DNA of 64,000 bases from Cardiocondyla obscurior (GCF_019399895.1 NC_091870.1:330001-394000); one strand, 5' to 3'. Counted from the stretch's first letter, positions 41,601 to 50,419 are shown. The notes: generated by a model from the letters alone, not told the origin. A program made the numbers and translations.

Positions 41601-42300
41601 CGAATTAGCGGTCGACTATCGACTGGCTGCGCGGCGCGGCGCGTACGAGGACGCGGAATGAATGACTTCCAACCTCGCGGGATCCGCCGAGAAATCGAGG
41701 ACGCGCTCGCCGATTCCGCCGCGCTCACGTCGGCATCACGCGCGGCGCGCGTCGCAGAAGCGAATGTCGTCGAAGCCAACGAACTTTCTTCTTACCTGTT
41801 CCACCTGTTACTGCTCCTCTTCGGCGCTCTTTCCTCCACCCGGCCGCCCCGCTTGTCGTCCTTTCCGCGAGTCGCGTCGCGCCTCCACTCTCGTCTCTTC
41901 ACACGGCGAAGCTCGGATTCCACCAGCTAACTTTCGGAGAGCAACCAATATTCGCGATCGTTCGCTTGAATCAGAATCTCCACTCCGCGTCCCGGGCGTC
42001 CCGGCGTGTGTCGCGCGACGTTTCCCCCTCTGTTCACCGGCCTCACCGCCTCCTGCCGATCGTTTCTGTCGGGATAACCTTCGACTACGCGGAAACAAGA
42101 TCTAGGCAAGATGGTAGCGTCGATGGAGATTTTTCACGAGCCTCGTGAGCCCGCCACCGTCGGCAAATGGCTGCAGTTGTCGCAAATCTGATTGGCGCGT
42201 AATCCTATAATAATGTTTAAACTTAACAGTAAGATAAAAAGATTTTGTACTGATTATAATTTATATTTTATATTTTGTAATTTATATTATGAATAAACTG
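38631..42300. other. Spacer between the MARVEL gene and POLR3F
   Basis: About 3.7 kb with no coding exon that I can support. A GC-rich, CpG-rich island at about 41.45-42.15 kb interrupts otherwise AT-rich DNA. It would suit a promoter with a 5' untranslated exon of the MARVEL gene, whose first coding exon appears to be preceded by a splice acceptor. Its ORFs are Arg/Ser-rich and occur in several frames, so they are not called as genes. Confidence 0.5.
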
Positions 42301-42577
42301 CCATATATTATATATATATAAAGGTGTTTTTTACTGCCTTTGCGGGCTACACCCTATCAAAGCGTATCTCGTTTCCGCCAATTCTCCAAGATTTCTCGCC
42401 GCGAAAACTCCGAAAACGCTACGAGAAATCTCGGAAAGGGGCTGCGACCGTGTCACCTCTTTACTCCTTCTATGTTCCTTACACTTCTCTAGCTTTTTCA
42501 GAGCTTTTGCGGCGAGAAATCTCGGAGAATTATCGGGAACGGGCAGTGAAAAACACCTTTATATATATAATATATGG
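42301..42577. mobile_element. MITE-like element with long terminal inverted repeats
   Basis: The left end (42301-42338, CCATATATTATATATATATA then AAGGTGTTTTTTACTGCC) is mirrored by the right end (42541-42577), with only a two-base indel and one substitution. A second inner pair, around ATTCTCCAAGATTTCTCGCC at 42380-42412 and its complement at 42500-42533, means most of the 277 bp can fold into one long hairpin. There is no ORF, so it would be non-autonomous. A target-site duplication is not obvious because the ends are TA-rich. The transposon family is not identified. Confidence 0.8.
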
Positions 42578-42940
42578 CGATAATTGCCGGCGACTTCGCG
42601 AAAGAGTAGAACAGAGTGTATACCTCTGACCTTTTCTTCTATCCGACGGCAGCCGAAGCGCTGGCTTCACACGGACGAGCCTTTGTACCTGTATGCGTGG
42701 AAGCCGCGATTCCAAGTTGGGCTCTCTGTTCTAACCCACTTCTAACCTGATCAATCCAGATGTATGTAATATGTATATATTAGTATATATTAGAAACAGT
42801 CAGAAACAGTGTCGCAGACTTGTATATACATACATACTCATACATTAATGTGATCTATATTAATCACTTTATTCAAGTAAAAATAAAGATATAAAACTGT
42901 TTGCGGAACAAAATTATTTTATTTTTATGTTTTATTTGCG
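42578..42940 (+). other. Promoter and 5' region of POLR3F
   Basis: The 363 bp between the MITE-like element and the POLR3F start codon contains TATATTAG-rich AT sequence and a GTATATACATACATAC stretch near 42825. It should contain the POLR3F transcription start. No defined box is called. Confidence 0.4.
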
Positions 42941-44210
42941 ATGGAGGGTGATGAACAGTATCCGAATACCAGCATACATGGACCTGAAACGATTGAGCAA
43001 AAGTATGTAAATTTGTCTAATCATTTTCTTGCTTTCTATGTTATATATATTTGTTCTTTTTTTTTATTATATTGAGATATAAAACTGAAAGCAATTAAAT
43101 TTAACTGCATCATGTTATATAGTTTTTATTGCATATATAGAATTATTATTCCTTATTCCTTTTCTTACAGAATAATTACCCTTGCAAGAGAAAGACCTAA
43201 AGGTATTTCAGATAAGGACTTAGCTACTGAAATACCTGATTTACAACCAGTTCAAAGAGCTCAGATTATCAATAAGCTTCTGTCCCAAGGATATTTTGAT
43301 CTTTTTAAACAAGCAGGTTTATTGTTTTATCGTTTAAAAGACCCAACAAAACTTGCTAAATGTGCTGACAATGAAGAAAAAATAGTATACAAAATTATTG
43401 AAGAAGCAGGGAATAAAGGAATATGGACTAGAGATATAAGATTCAAGTCTAATTTAATGCATACTCAATTACAAAAAATTTTGAAAAGCTTAGAAACAAA
43501 AAAATTTATTAAAGTTGTTAAACCTGTAGCAGCAAGTAAGAAAAAAGTATATATGCTGTATAATTTGGAACCAGATGAATCTGTAACTGGTGGTGCCTGG
43601 TATCAAGATCAAGATTTTGAAACAGAATTTGTTGATGTATTGAATCAGCAGTGTTATCGATTTTTGGAACAGAAAAGAGAAAAAATGAAAAGTTGTAATG
43701 CTGGACCTATTGCTGCAAGAAATATGACATTTGCTTCTTCTAAAGAAGTATGGAAATTTATTTCGGATTTAGGAATAAGCAAGGTAGTATTTTTTCTATA
43801 TTAAAAATTTTTTTCTTTATTCTGTGTCAGTAAAAGCTTGTTAAAGATTAATTATATTTTCACAGGTAAAATTGTCGGTAACTAACATGGAAATGATTTT
43901 AAATACTTTAGTTTATGACGGTAAAGTTGAGCGAATACTTGCAGGAGACGGTAGTAATTTATATAGAGCAATTCAGACTTTATTGAACTCACCTGGATTA
44001 ATTAGAACTCCTTGTGGTTTATGTCCAGTAAGATATATTATACATTATGTATTTATTAGCACCCTTTGTATGTGTGCTTAATTTAATTTAATTTTTTGAA
44101 TTATTAAAAATATTTAAACATTTCTCGCTTTTTAGGTAAGAAGACAATGTCAGGACGAAGGCCCTATCACATCTATTAAATGTCAGTATATCAGAGAATG
44201 GTTAGAATAA
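42941..44210 (+). CDS. Polr3F: DNA-directed RNA polymerase III subunit RPC6 (POLR3F / RPC34)
   Basis: A four-exon gene for a nuclear RNA polymerase III subunit that helps recruit TFIIIB and open promoters of tRNA and 5S genes. Coding exons are 42941-43002, 43171-43783, 43866-44027 and 44136-44210. The product is 303 residues, against about 316 in human. Recognisable segments are GISDKDLATEIPDLQPVQRA and INKLLSQGYFDLFKQ in the first winged helix, KGIWTRDIRFKSNLMHTQLQ in the second, KVYMLYNLEPDESVTGGAWY in the middle, and a C-terminal part with ISKVKLSVTNMEMILNTLVY and the cysteines CGLCPVRRQC, which fit the family's metal or Fe-S binding end. All introns are short GT-AG. A poly(A) signal AATAAA lies at 44239-44244, about 30 bp past the stop. 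Confidence 0.95.
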
Positions 44211-44386
44211 CTATTTCAAAGATACTTAAGTTTTCTTAAATAAATTTTAAATATTTAAATATATCCTTGTAGACAATTTATAAATTTATCCTAATATATA
44301 TATTTACATCTAAACGTTAAAAATATTAATATTGGTATTAAATACTTGTAATGAATTAAATATTAGTTAAAATATTTATTTATGCA

Positions 44387-44546
44387 CATGGAGAGTGCAT
44401 TTATTTACGCAGCAATCAGTAGTTGCTGCACTAATTCAGAATTTATCTCGTTCTTTCTTTTTTTTAACGTGCAAGAAAATAGGTAACCTCTGAATTAATG
44501 CAGTAACTGCGCCGACTACTGCGTAAACGAATGCATCCAGTGTAAC
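44387..44546. mobile_element. Imperfect inverted repeat (MITE-like), 160 bp
   Basis: The arm at 44387-44447 (GCATTTATTTACGCAGCAAT, then CAGTAGTTGCTGCACTAATTC) is repeated in reverse complement at 44485-44545 (GAATTAATGCAGTAACTGCG, then TTTACGC and TGCATCC). The arms pair over about 55 bp with scattered mismatches around a 37-bp loop that includes a T tract. It sits between the POLR3F poly(A) signal and the start of the LRRC27-like gene, so it may contribute to that gene's promoter or 5' untranslated region. Confidence 0.7.
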
Positions 44547-44644
44547 CGAACGTAACTAAGAAGTTACTTAGGTAACAGATAAACACGATAATGGTTGCAA
44601 TGCAATTATTATTCTTTTTACGAGTACCGCCCGTTCTCCTTAAT

Positions 44645-46749
44645 ATGTCTAAGGATATTGCTGAAAGCCTTCTCACACGATATTACGGAATTTCCAAAGA
44701 TCAGAAAGCAAAAACATTGCCATCGATTCAGGAATGCCTAGACAACGGAAAGAACGAATGTGATAAATTAATCTGCGAGCAATCGACCGTAGAAAGAAAC
44801 GACAATGGTATATCCGAGGGTACGAGAGTGCAGGTGCGAATTTTTATTCGGCTTTATTATTATCAGACACAATTTATTTGAGCATTGCAGTAATTAATAT
44901 TAATGCGTTATAATTGATTGCTTAATTTTGATACATAGAAGCGGTAGATTCTATTTTAAAACATATACAGGATATTCCAGGGTGATCCGACCAAAGAATC
45001 AATCGAGGATAAGTAGGTCTTTTAGAGACGAGTAGAAAAGTCATATCATTTTATAATATTGTCAATCGTTATTGAGGAAAAAAAAAATTAATAACGATTG
45101 ACAATTTTATAAACTGATACAGGATTTTTCTACTTGTGTGTAAAAGAACTATCTATCCTCAATAAGTTCTTTGTTTGGACGTAAAGATTGAGCCGGTGAT
45201 TTGGTGGTAAGATGTAACATGCGGGTGAGATAAACAAGACGTTGCGAATCGCTTCCTTATCACGCCTGCACCTGAGTTCTATCTGCTATTAAAAATAAAA
45301 TATGTTGGTTTGGAATATCCTGTACGTACGTACATGCAAGTTTAATATTGTGCACATAGGAAAATGATATTGAAAACGAGAAAAAGAGTTCTAAAGTTAA
45401 CACATTAGCGAGATCCTCACGAGCGTTAGAATGGGAAAATCTTGATAATGAAGAAATTTCGTCTAAATTTGATGATATTTTAGAATTAAATACAAGTAAT
45501 TTATACGAAAATACATATATCTCGCCCGACGAAAAAACGTATAATCTCGCAATATGCGGTAAGCCTACCTCTACTTCTCTAGGTAAGTACAAATATAAAT
45601 TAAAATGCAGTTATAATACATACATTTTAATGTCTTTGTCGTATGAAAAGGTCTGGAAGATACCGAAGGAAACGATTCATACCTTTCGCTTAGTGAAGAC
45701 GCATTGCTAGACAGTGCTTCAGATGTTTCTTCAACAGTGGGGAACAAAAAACTGCAGACAGCTGCGATTACATTTATTCCGCCTTCCACGCCGCCGCCAA
45801 GTAGAACCTCGGTATACAACAAGCAATTTATAGATTTAACGAACACTGGACTCACGGTACTTCCTATCGAAACGATTGAGAAATATTCGACGATACAAGT
45901 ACGCTGATAATTCTCAACATAAAAAAATATTAAATTCAGATATCGTTTGAAGCACGGTAGTTTCTTGTTGAATTATCAATAAAAAAATTTTTTTCATGCA
46001 CGAGTTTAATTTAATTTAATTTTAGATGTTGTATCTGGAAAATAACAATCTCTCCGAACTTCCTGAAAAGCTTTTCGTTGCCCTACAACATTTACAGTGG
46101 CTGGACGTTCGAAATAATCTATTGACAAGCCTACCTACGAGCATTAAATCGCATTCCTCGCTAGAAACGATTTTGTTGCAAGGAAATAAAATTGAAAAAT
46201 TGCCATTAGAACTCTGCAAGTGACTTTTTATGCAGTCAGACATATAATAATTATTTTATTAACTGTACTATTTTTAATTCACATTGTATTATTTTTTTTT
46301 ATGTATAATAATTGTTAATTTTCATTACAGGTCTGGTGCCGAATCTTAAAATTCTCAATGTAGCACATAATCCTATTGTTGTACCTCCAAAGGATATTAT
46401 AGCTCTCGGATTTTTTAGTATTCTTAGTTATCTCCGGTCTGAATGGAACAAATTGCATCCGAACAAGCCCATAACGTTCGTGAAACGTGAGAATCTCAAA
46501 CTTTAATTGAATATTAAAATAACCGGCAAAATAAATTGCTGTAATCAACAAATTAATTAAAATTAAATAAAATTTTTAGAAAAAATTGAACCACAGGCGT
46601 CAACGATTTTGTGTTATCGATCTCCGCGTAAGAAGCAATGGAAATTATCAAAGTGTTCACGTCAAATATCAAAAGGCACGAATGATGTCGACAATGGACC
46701 GTTCAACGATTCTATGATCGGCAGAAAAAGTAGAGTTAACAAGCCCTAG
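44645..46749 (+). CDS. Leucine-rich repeat-containing protein 27-like
   Basis: A six-exon gene encoding 391 residues. Coding exons are 44645-44833, 45360-45582, 45651-45898, 46026-46215, 46331-46486 and 46580-46749. The start is the ATG giving MSKDIAESLL; an in-frame ATG at 44591 is possible but reads as leader-like sequence. Residues 1-200 are charged and low in structure. Four to five leucine-rich repeats lie at about 205-310, with repeats such as FIDLTNTGLTVLPIE, LQWLDVRNNLLTSLPTSI and LETILLQGNKIEKLPLEL. The cap VPPKDIIALGFFSILSYLRS matches the LRRC27 layout as I recall it. The tail is basic. Intron 4 (46216-46330) uses a GC donor (T followed by GCAAGT); only that splice restores the LELCLVPNLKILNV repeat. 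Intron 1 holds a MITE-like element. LRRC27 function is poorly known; no role is claimed. Confidence 0.8.
44967..45323. mobile_element. MITE-like element with nested inverted repeats in LRRC27 intron 1
   Basis: The ends ACAGGATATTCCA (44967-44979) and TGGAATATCCTGT (45311-45323) are exact reverse complements. Inside, 44988-45073 pairs with 45090-45181 as an imperfect 85-90 bp hairpin; the innermost 13 bp (GTCAATCGTTATT with its complement) are perfect, around a short A-rich loop. There is no ORF, so it would be a non-autonomous DNA element. Its right end is only 36 bp from the acceptor of the next coding exon at 45360. Confidence 0.75.
46216..46330 (+). other. GC-AG intron in the LRRC27-like gene
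   Basis: The donor reads CT then GCAAGT, and the acceptor is CATTACAG. The nearby GT two bases further on puts the downstream exon into a frame with an early stop. The GC donor instead gives a cysteine codon across the junction and an uninterrupted leucine-rich repeat. Confidence 0.8.
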
Positions 46750-46815
46750 CAATAGATACATACATTAACAACATGCATAATAATTAATTAGAAAATTTAG
46801 TAAATAGTATTAGAG

Positions 46816-47421
46816 TTACACGTAACAATAGTGCAGCGGACTCTCATTGCGTATCATGTGCACGAAATTTTTTGATGAACTTACTTTAAGCAATAAGCAG
46901 TTTTCGCCGTCTTTTTCATAGCTCCTGTCGATCAATAAACGCGTGGAAGTATCATGCACGAATTTTAATTCTCCTCGATCACTGATATATCCATTTTCGC
47001 CAGTATAGAGCGTCGGATAAATTAAAATTGCATTTGCCGATAAGATTATTAGATCCCGAACAGGAAATTGAGCCGCCCATTGTTTTCTGTCGAAAAAAAA
47101 AAAAATCATTAAATGCATATTAAGATTCGTCAATGTTTTATAACAAAAATAAGTTATACGATCGATCGTCAAGTCATATTTCTCGATTTGAGAACGGATA
47201 TTGATTATTTTACATACTCAGGATGTGTATTTGAAAGAACGGGAAGAAATTCGTCTACGGGAATTAATTTTTTAAGAGGCGTAGGCTACGCGATCAGTTT
47301 CTTCGCTCCGCTTTTCGACGAGACGTAACCCAGAGTCCAGTGACTGTATTCCGCTCGCGTCAAGAGCTTGGATCTTTCTACAAAATTTTCTGATCTCGCT
47401 TATCTCTTTCTTCCTCGATAA
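46816..47421 (-). pseudogene. Broken C-terminal fragment of a procollagen galactosyltransferase (GLT25 family)
   Basis: Two exon-like pieces correspond to the last part of a GLT25/COLGALT collagen hydroxylysine galactosyltransferase, an ER enzyme. The upstream piece (47214-47421) has AEYSHWTLGYVSSKSGAKKL and then PLKKLIPVDEFLPVLSNTHP. The downstream piece (46816-47086) has QWAAQFPVRDLIILSANAIL and YPTLYTGENGYISD. The copy is disabled: a TAG at 47286-47288 falls inside the conserved block with extra codons beside it, the start of the first piece is in a different frame, and the join between the pieces is off by one base. The ER-retrieval tail (RDEL-type) is absent, and no upstream exons are present before ARPC3 begins. 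I read it as a truncated relic between LRRC27-like and ARPC3. A sequencing error could explain one defect but not all of them. Confidence 0.75.
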
Positions 47422-47702
47422 CTAAAATGAATGTCGCTCCGGTTTATGGTAAACGACGGTCTGAATGTTATACGCGTCTTCGACGTGCTTGAGCGAGAAT
47501 GGTTGAGATGGCGCGGATCTTGAAATCAATTTTCGATGTTTATATTTTAAAATTAAACAGCGCGGCCTGCTGCCGCCCGTTCGAACTAGACCGTCACTGT
47601 GTGCTCGTTCCGTTCGGTCCAATGCTTTGACGTTTCGAGGCACGTAATCGACGTGCCCGTCCATTCGGATAATTACTGTTACGCTATTAAACCGCCGCCG
47701 TT
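47422..47702. other. Upstream region of ARPC3
   Basis: This 281-bp stretch is more GC- and CpG-rich than its neighbours, as expected for an unmethylated promoter. It should contain the ARPC3 transcription start. A minus-strand ORF of 80 codons (47422-47664) spans it but shows no family motif. Nothing else is seen. Confidence 0.45.
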
Positions 47703-48701
47703 ATGCCTGTAAGTTCTTGTACCTTGCGCCAGCACGAGCGAATAAAATTTCATCGTAAACGGAACATCGCAGGGCGTTACCCGTTTGACATAACCAAAGT
47801 GCGGCATCGCTTTTCTTTTAAAGTTAACTTGCACGGTTGTTCCCTATTTCCGTCGACTGTTCCTGAAATTAATATTCTTACTTTACTTTCGCATACAAAT
47901 TACGTTACATGGATTACAAAAATCAGTCTTGAATATAAAATAATATAAAGCAAGGATAATTGTGGAGTTTGCGAGCAACTAAATGAGTCATCGTTCGGCG
48001 TCCCTTGCTTACTTGTTGCTTAAATATTTCAGGCGTATCATTCAAGTTTTACAAAAAGCCATGGCACCATCGGAAACATGGCATTATTGCCGATAAAAAC
48101 CACATTCAGAGGTCCGGCACCTCCTTTCAACAACAAGGAACAAGATATCATCGACGAGGCATTATATTTCTTCAAGGCAAACGTGTTCTTTAGGACTTAT
48201 GAGATTAAGGTAATATATTTAAAGATACAATTCTATCGCAAAGCATATAACTCGGTATTAAGTTGCACATTTATTGCAGAGTGAGGCTGATAGAGTTTTA
48301 ATCTATATTACTCTATTTATTACCGAATGTCTAAAGAAATTACAAAAATGTGCAACTCAACCTCAAGCTATGAACGAGATGTTTTCCCTTGCCATCTCTA
48401 AATTCGACATTCCTGGTGAAGCCGGGTTTCCTTTAAACTCTGTATATGCTAAACCAAGCAGCCCTGCAGAAGCTGGCAAGTATACAACTTAGGAAATATA
48501 AGTAATACAGATTTTATACATATTTATACATGATTTTTAATTCTAGATCTTATGAGACAATATCTTCATCAAATCAGACAAGAAACGGCCGTTAGAATTG
48601 TTGAAAAAGTATACGGAGAGGATGGGAAACCAAGCAAATGGTGGCTCTGTTTTGCGAAAAAGAAATTCATGGACAAGTCGCTATCCGGACCTGGTCAATG
48701 A
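47703..48701 (+). CDS. Arpc3: Actin-related protein 2/3 complex subunit 3 (ARPC3, p21-Arc)
   Basis: A four-exon gene for a subunit of the Arp2/3 complex, which nucleates branched actin filaments in the cytoplasm. Coding exons are 47703-47708, 48033-48209, 48280-48475 and 48547-48701, giving 177 residues against 178 in human. The first coding exon is only six bases (Met-Pro) followed by GTAAGT; the next begins AYHSSFTKSHGTIGNMALLP, which completes the conserved MPAYHSS start. Other conserved blocks are GPAPPFNNKEQDIIDEALYF, FFKANVFFRTYEIKSEADR, LIYITLFITECLKKLQKC, IPGEAGFPLNSVYAKP and the C-terminus KPSKWWLCFAKKKFMDKSLS followed by GPGQ. Intron 3 (48476-48546) has a GC donor (G then GCAAGT); only this keeps frame. 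AATAAA at 48746-48751 is the likely poly(A) signal. It ends tail to tail with RpL15. Confidence 0.96.
48476..48546 (+). other. GC-AG intron in ARPC3
   Basis: The donor reads GCTG then GCAAGT and the acceptor ATTCTAG. Splicing at the GC gives PAEADLMRQYL, matching the conserved protein. Using the nearby GT at 48481 would shift the frame and end the protein early. Confidence 0.85.
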
Positions 48702-48868
48702 ATTTTTTTCCTTCATATTGTTTCAAAAATTGTGTATAATTAAAAAATAAACTGGTTAAAAAAAATTGTGTTTCGTATTTTCAAACTTTTCACAGAAAAT
48801 TTTTCGCAAATTTACACAGGGAGACAGAGTAATACCTTCAAAACTTTCCAAGTTTTACGAAAGAGATT

Positions 48869-48874
48869 TTTATT
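48869..48874 (-). terminator. Candidate poly(A) signal of RpL15
   Basis: AATAAA on the minus strand lies about 90 bp past the RpL15 stop codon, in the 261-bp gap shared with the ARPC3 3' end. The placement fits a short ribosomal-protein 3' untranslated region. Confidence 0.5.
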
Positions 48875-48962
48875 TTTTTTACAAGATACACCATGATATT
48901 GATACAACATAATGCGTAGCAATAAAATGATGTATCTTGCAATGAAGTGACAAACAAAATAA

Positions 48963-50419
48963 TTAACGCTTCCTGCGGAGAGACAGCGTGTTTCGTCTCT
49001 TCCAAGCCGCACGGCGTGAACCACCAATTGTTTGCGAATACCGATGCCCTTTACCTAATCCACGCGAACTTCTACCGGCGGAGGTCTTACCACGAAGTTC
49101 ACGGTGCTTGTGCACTGCATTGCAAACCCAATTTACCTTAGGATCGTTACGAATTGCCTGAAATAAAAAAAGATGTTGAAAATCCATGACAAATAAATAT
49201 TAAAGAGAGGAATTTTTAATTTAATTTTATTTTCAGACATCCAAGGAAGATAACGAATCATGTGATTAGTCATTGGTGATATATATATGTCATCATATTA
49301 TCAAATATAAAAATAATTCAATAAATATTAATTCGTGCATATAATAAAAAATAATTTTACTGTTTAAAGTTAATAAAAGTTGCAAATTGATTTGAAATAT
49401 TACCTTGTGAGCAGGATCGATCAGAATAACTTCATAGTATTTGTATGAAGAGTCCTGAGCTACCCAGTAGCTATTCAGTACTCGCAATCCTCCACAATGA
49501 CGACCCACGCGTTCCTGAAAAAAAAAAAATGTTAGTAAAAAAAATTTAGCAAAGAAAAAAAAATAGTAGCAGCTTCAGACATTAAAAAAAAAAAAAACCA
49601 ATAAATATTATTAATTACAAGGCTTGGCATTAAAAAAAAAAAAAATTTTATTTAAAATTCTGTTAAATTAATGTTAATTAATATTGATGAAGCTCTAAAT
49701 TTGGCATGTTTAAATTCAGAAAGTACAGCTGTTTCCCCATTTTATTGTAAGAGTGGTGCATGGTACAGTTCATCATAATTTCGAAAATTCTTTTAAATAA
49801 ATTTAATTTGATATATTCCAATATCTTACCTCTGCTACAGATTGTAGTTTTCTTGTTGGTTTCAACTGATTGACACCATGACTTTTAGGTTTGCCATATG
49901 TGGCACCCTTGGGAACAGGACGTTTTCGTCCACCTCGGCGTACACGAATTCTAAAGATAACAAAGCCTGTAAAAAAATAAAATATTATAGATTTTTTCAA
50001 ATTTACAATCATACTTACATATATGTAAATTTTTCAATTATCAGTACATAAATAAGGGTTATCCTCATATCTTTCTTTACAAAATGATAAGAGTGGTGCA
50101 TATAGCTCATCATTTAACATTTACATAAAAATTCTCAAAATTTGTTTTAATGCTAATAGCAATAAGGCAGTACAATTATAATGAAAAATTTATATCACTC
50201 CACAAAAATATATTTTCTACACTAGGCAAGTAATGATAGATTTTTACCTTGCTTGGCTTTGTAGCCTAAACGACGGGCCTTATCTGGTCTAGATGGTCTG
50301 GGGGCACGATGCAGCTTAGTCATTTGGCGATACTGCCAGCATCTGACGCGCAACAAGAAGCGTAGCACATCGCTCTGCTTCTTACGATACAGCTCTTGCA
50401 TATACTTATACGCCCCCAT
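48963..50419 (-). CDS. RpL15: 60S ribosomal protein L15 (eL15)
   Basis: A four-exon gene for the large-subunit ribosomal protein eL15. Coding exons are 50248-50419, 49830-49966, 49404-49514 and 48963-49157. The product is 204 residues, the standard length of the family. Conserved segments include MGAYKYMQELYRKKQSDVLR, RCWQYRQMTKLHRAPRPSRP, GFVIFRIRVRRGGRKRPVPK, GATYGKPKSHGVNQLKPTRK and the basic C-terminus GRSSRGLGKGHRYSQTIGGS. An acceptor (TGTATTTAG) lies about 10 bp 5' of the ATG, so an untranslated first exon probably sits at 50.5-50.6 kb, next to the small plus-strand ORF. Each of the three coding introns holds a C/D-box snoRNA candidate on the same strand, so snoRNA output would be tied to ribosomal protein transcription. 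Splicing, frame and length all agree. Confidence 0.97.
49227..49302 (-). ncRNA. C/D-box snoRNA candidate, U14-like guide (RpL15 intron 3)
   Basis: On the minus strand a C box ATGATGA (49290-49296) and a D box CTGA (49233-49236) lie 53 bases apart inside the RpL15 intron 49158-49403. Directly upstream of the D box the RNA reads CTTCCTTGGATGT, which is complementary to a universally conserved 18S rRNA segment (ACATCCAAGGAAG). By the rule that the fifth base before the D box marks the target, the methylated base would be the C in ACATC, the site guided by U14 in yeast and vertebrates (yeast C414, human C462, from memory). A full U14 would also need its second 18S-pairing domain, which I do not see clearly. 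The terminal stem is weak. Confidence 0.7.
49711..49782 (-). ncRNA. C/D-box snoRNA candidate, U32/snR40-like guide (RpL15 intron 2)
   Basis: On the minus strand a C box ATGATGA (49770-49776) and a D box CTGA (49716-49719) are framed by a short AAAT/ATTT terminal stem, inside intron 49515-49829. After the C box the RNA reads ACTGTACCATGCACCACTCT followed by TA. CCATGCACCAC is complementary to the conserved 18S stretch GTGGTGCATGG. If CTTA serves as a degenerate D' box, the fifth base upstream pairs with the G that vertebrate U32 and yeast snR40 target (human G1328 from memory). A second guide ahead of the D box is possible but not assigned. Confidence 0.7.
50036..50118 (-). ncRNA. C/D-box snoRNA candidate, paralogue of the intron 2 snoRNA (RpL15 intron 1)
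   Basis: On the minus strand a C box ATGATGA (50107-50113) and a D box CTGA (50041-50044) lie in intron 49967-50247, with a short TTA/TAA terminal pairing. The sequence after the C box, GCTATATGCACCACTCTTAT, shares ATGCACCACTCTTA with the intron 2 snoRNA, while the rest of the two RNAs differs. The shared block is the presumed 18S guide with its CTTA D' box. It appears to be a duplicate with the same target that has diverged elsewhere. Confidence 0.68.

Noticed and set aside
42111..42188. 26-codon ORF starting MVASMEIFHEPREP
   Set aside because: Considered as a first exon of a plus-strand gene, but it ends in a stop with no donor and no partner exon. It probably lies in an untranslated promoter island.
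47422..47664. 80-codon minus-strand ORF just upstream of the GLT25 fragment
   Set aside because: I checked whether it could be another exon of the GLT25 copy. It has no GLT25 motif, and it lies in the CpG-richer ARPC3 promoter where open frames are common.
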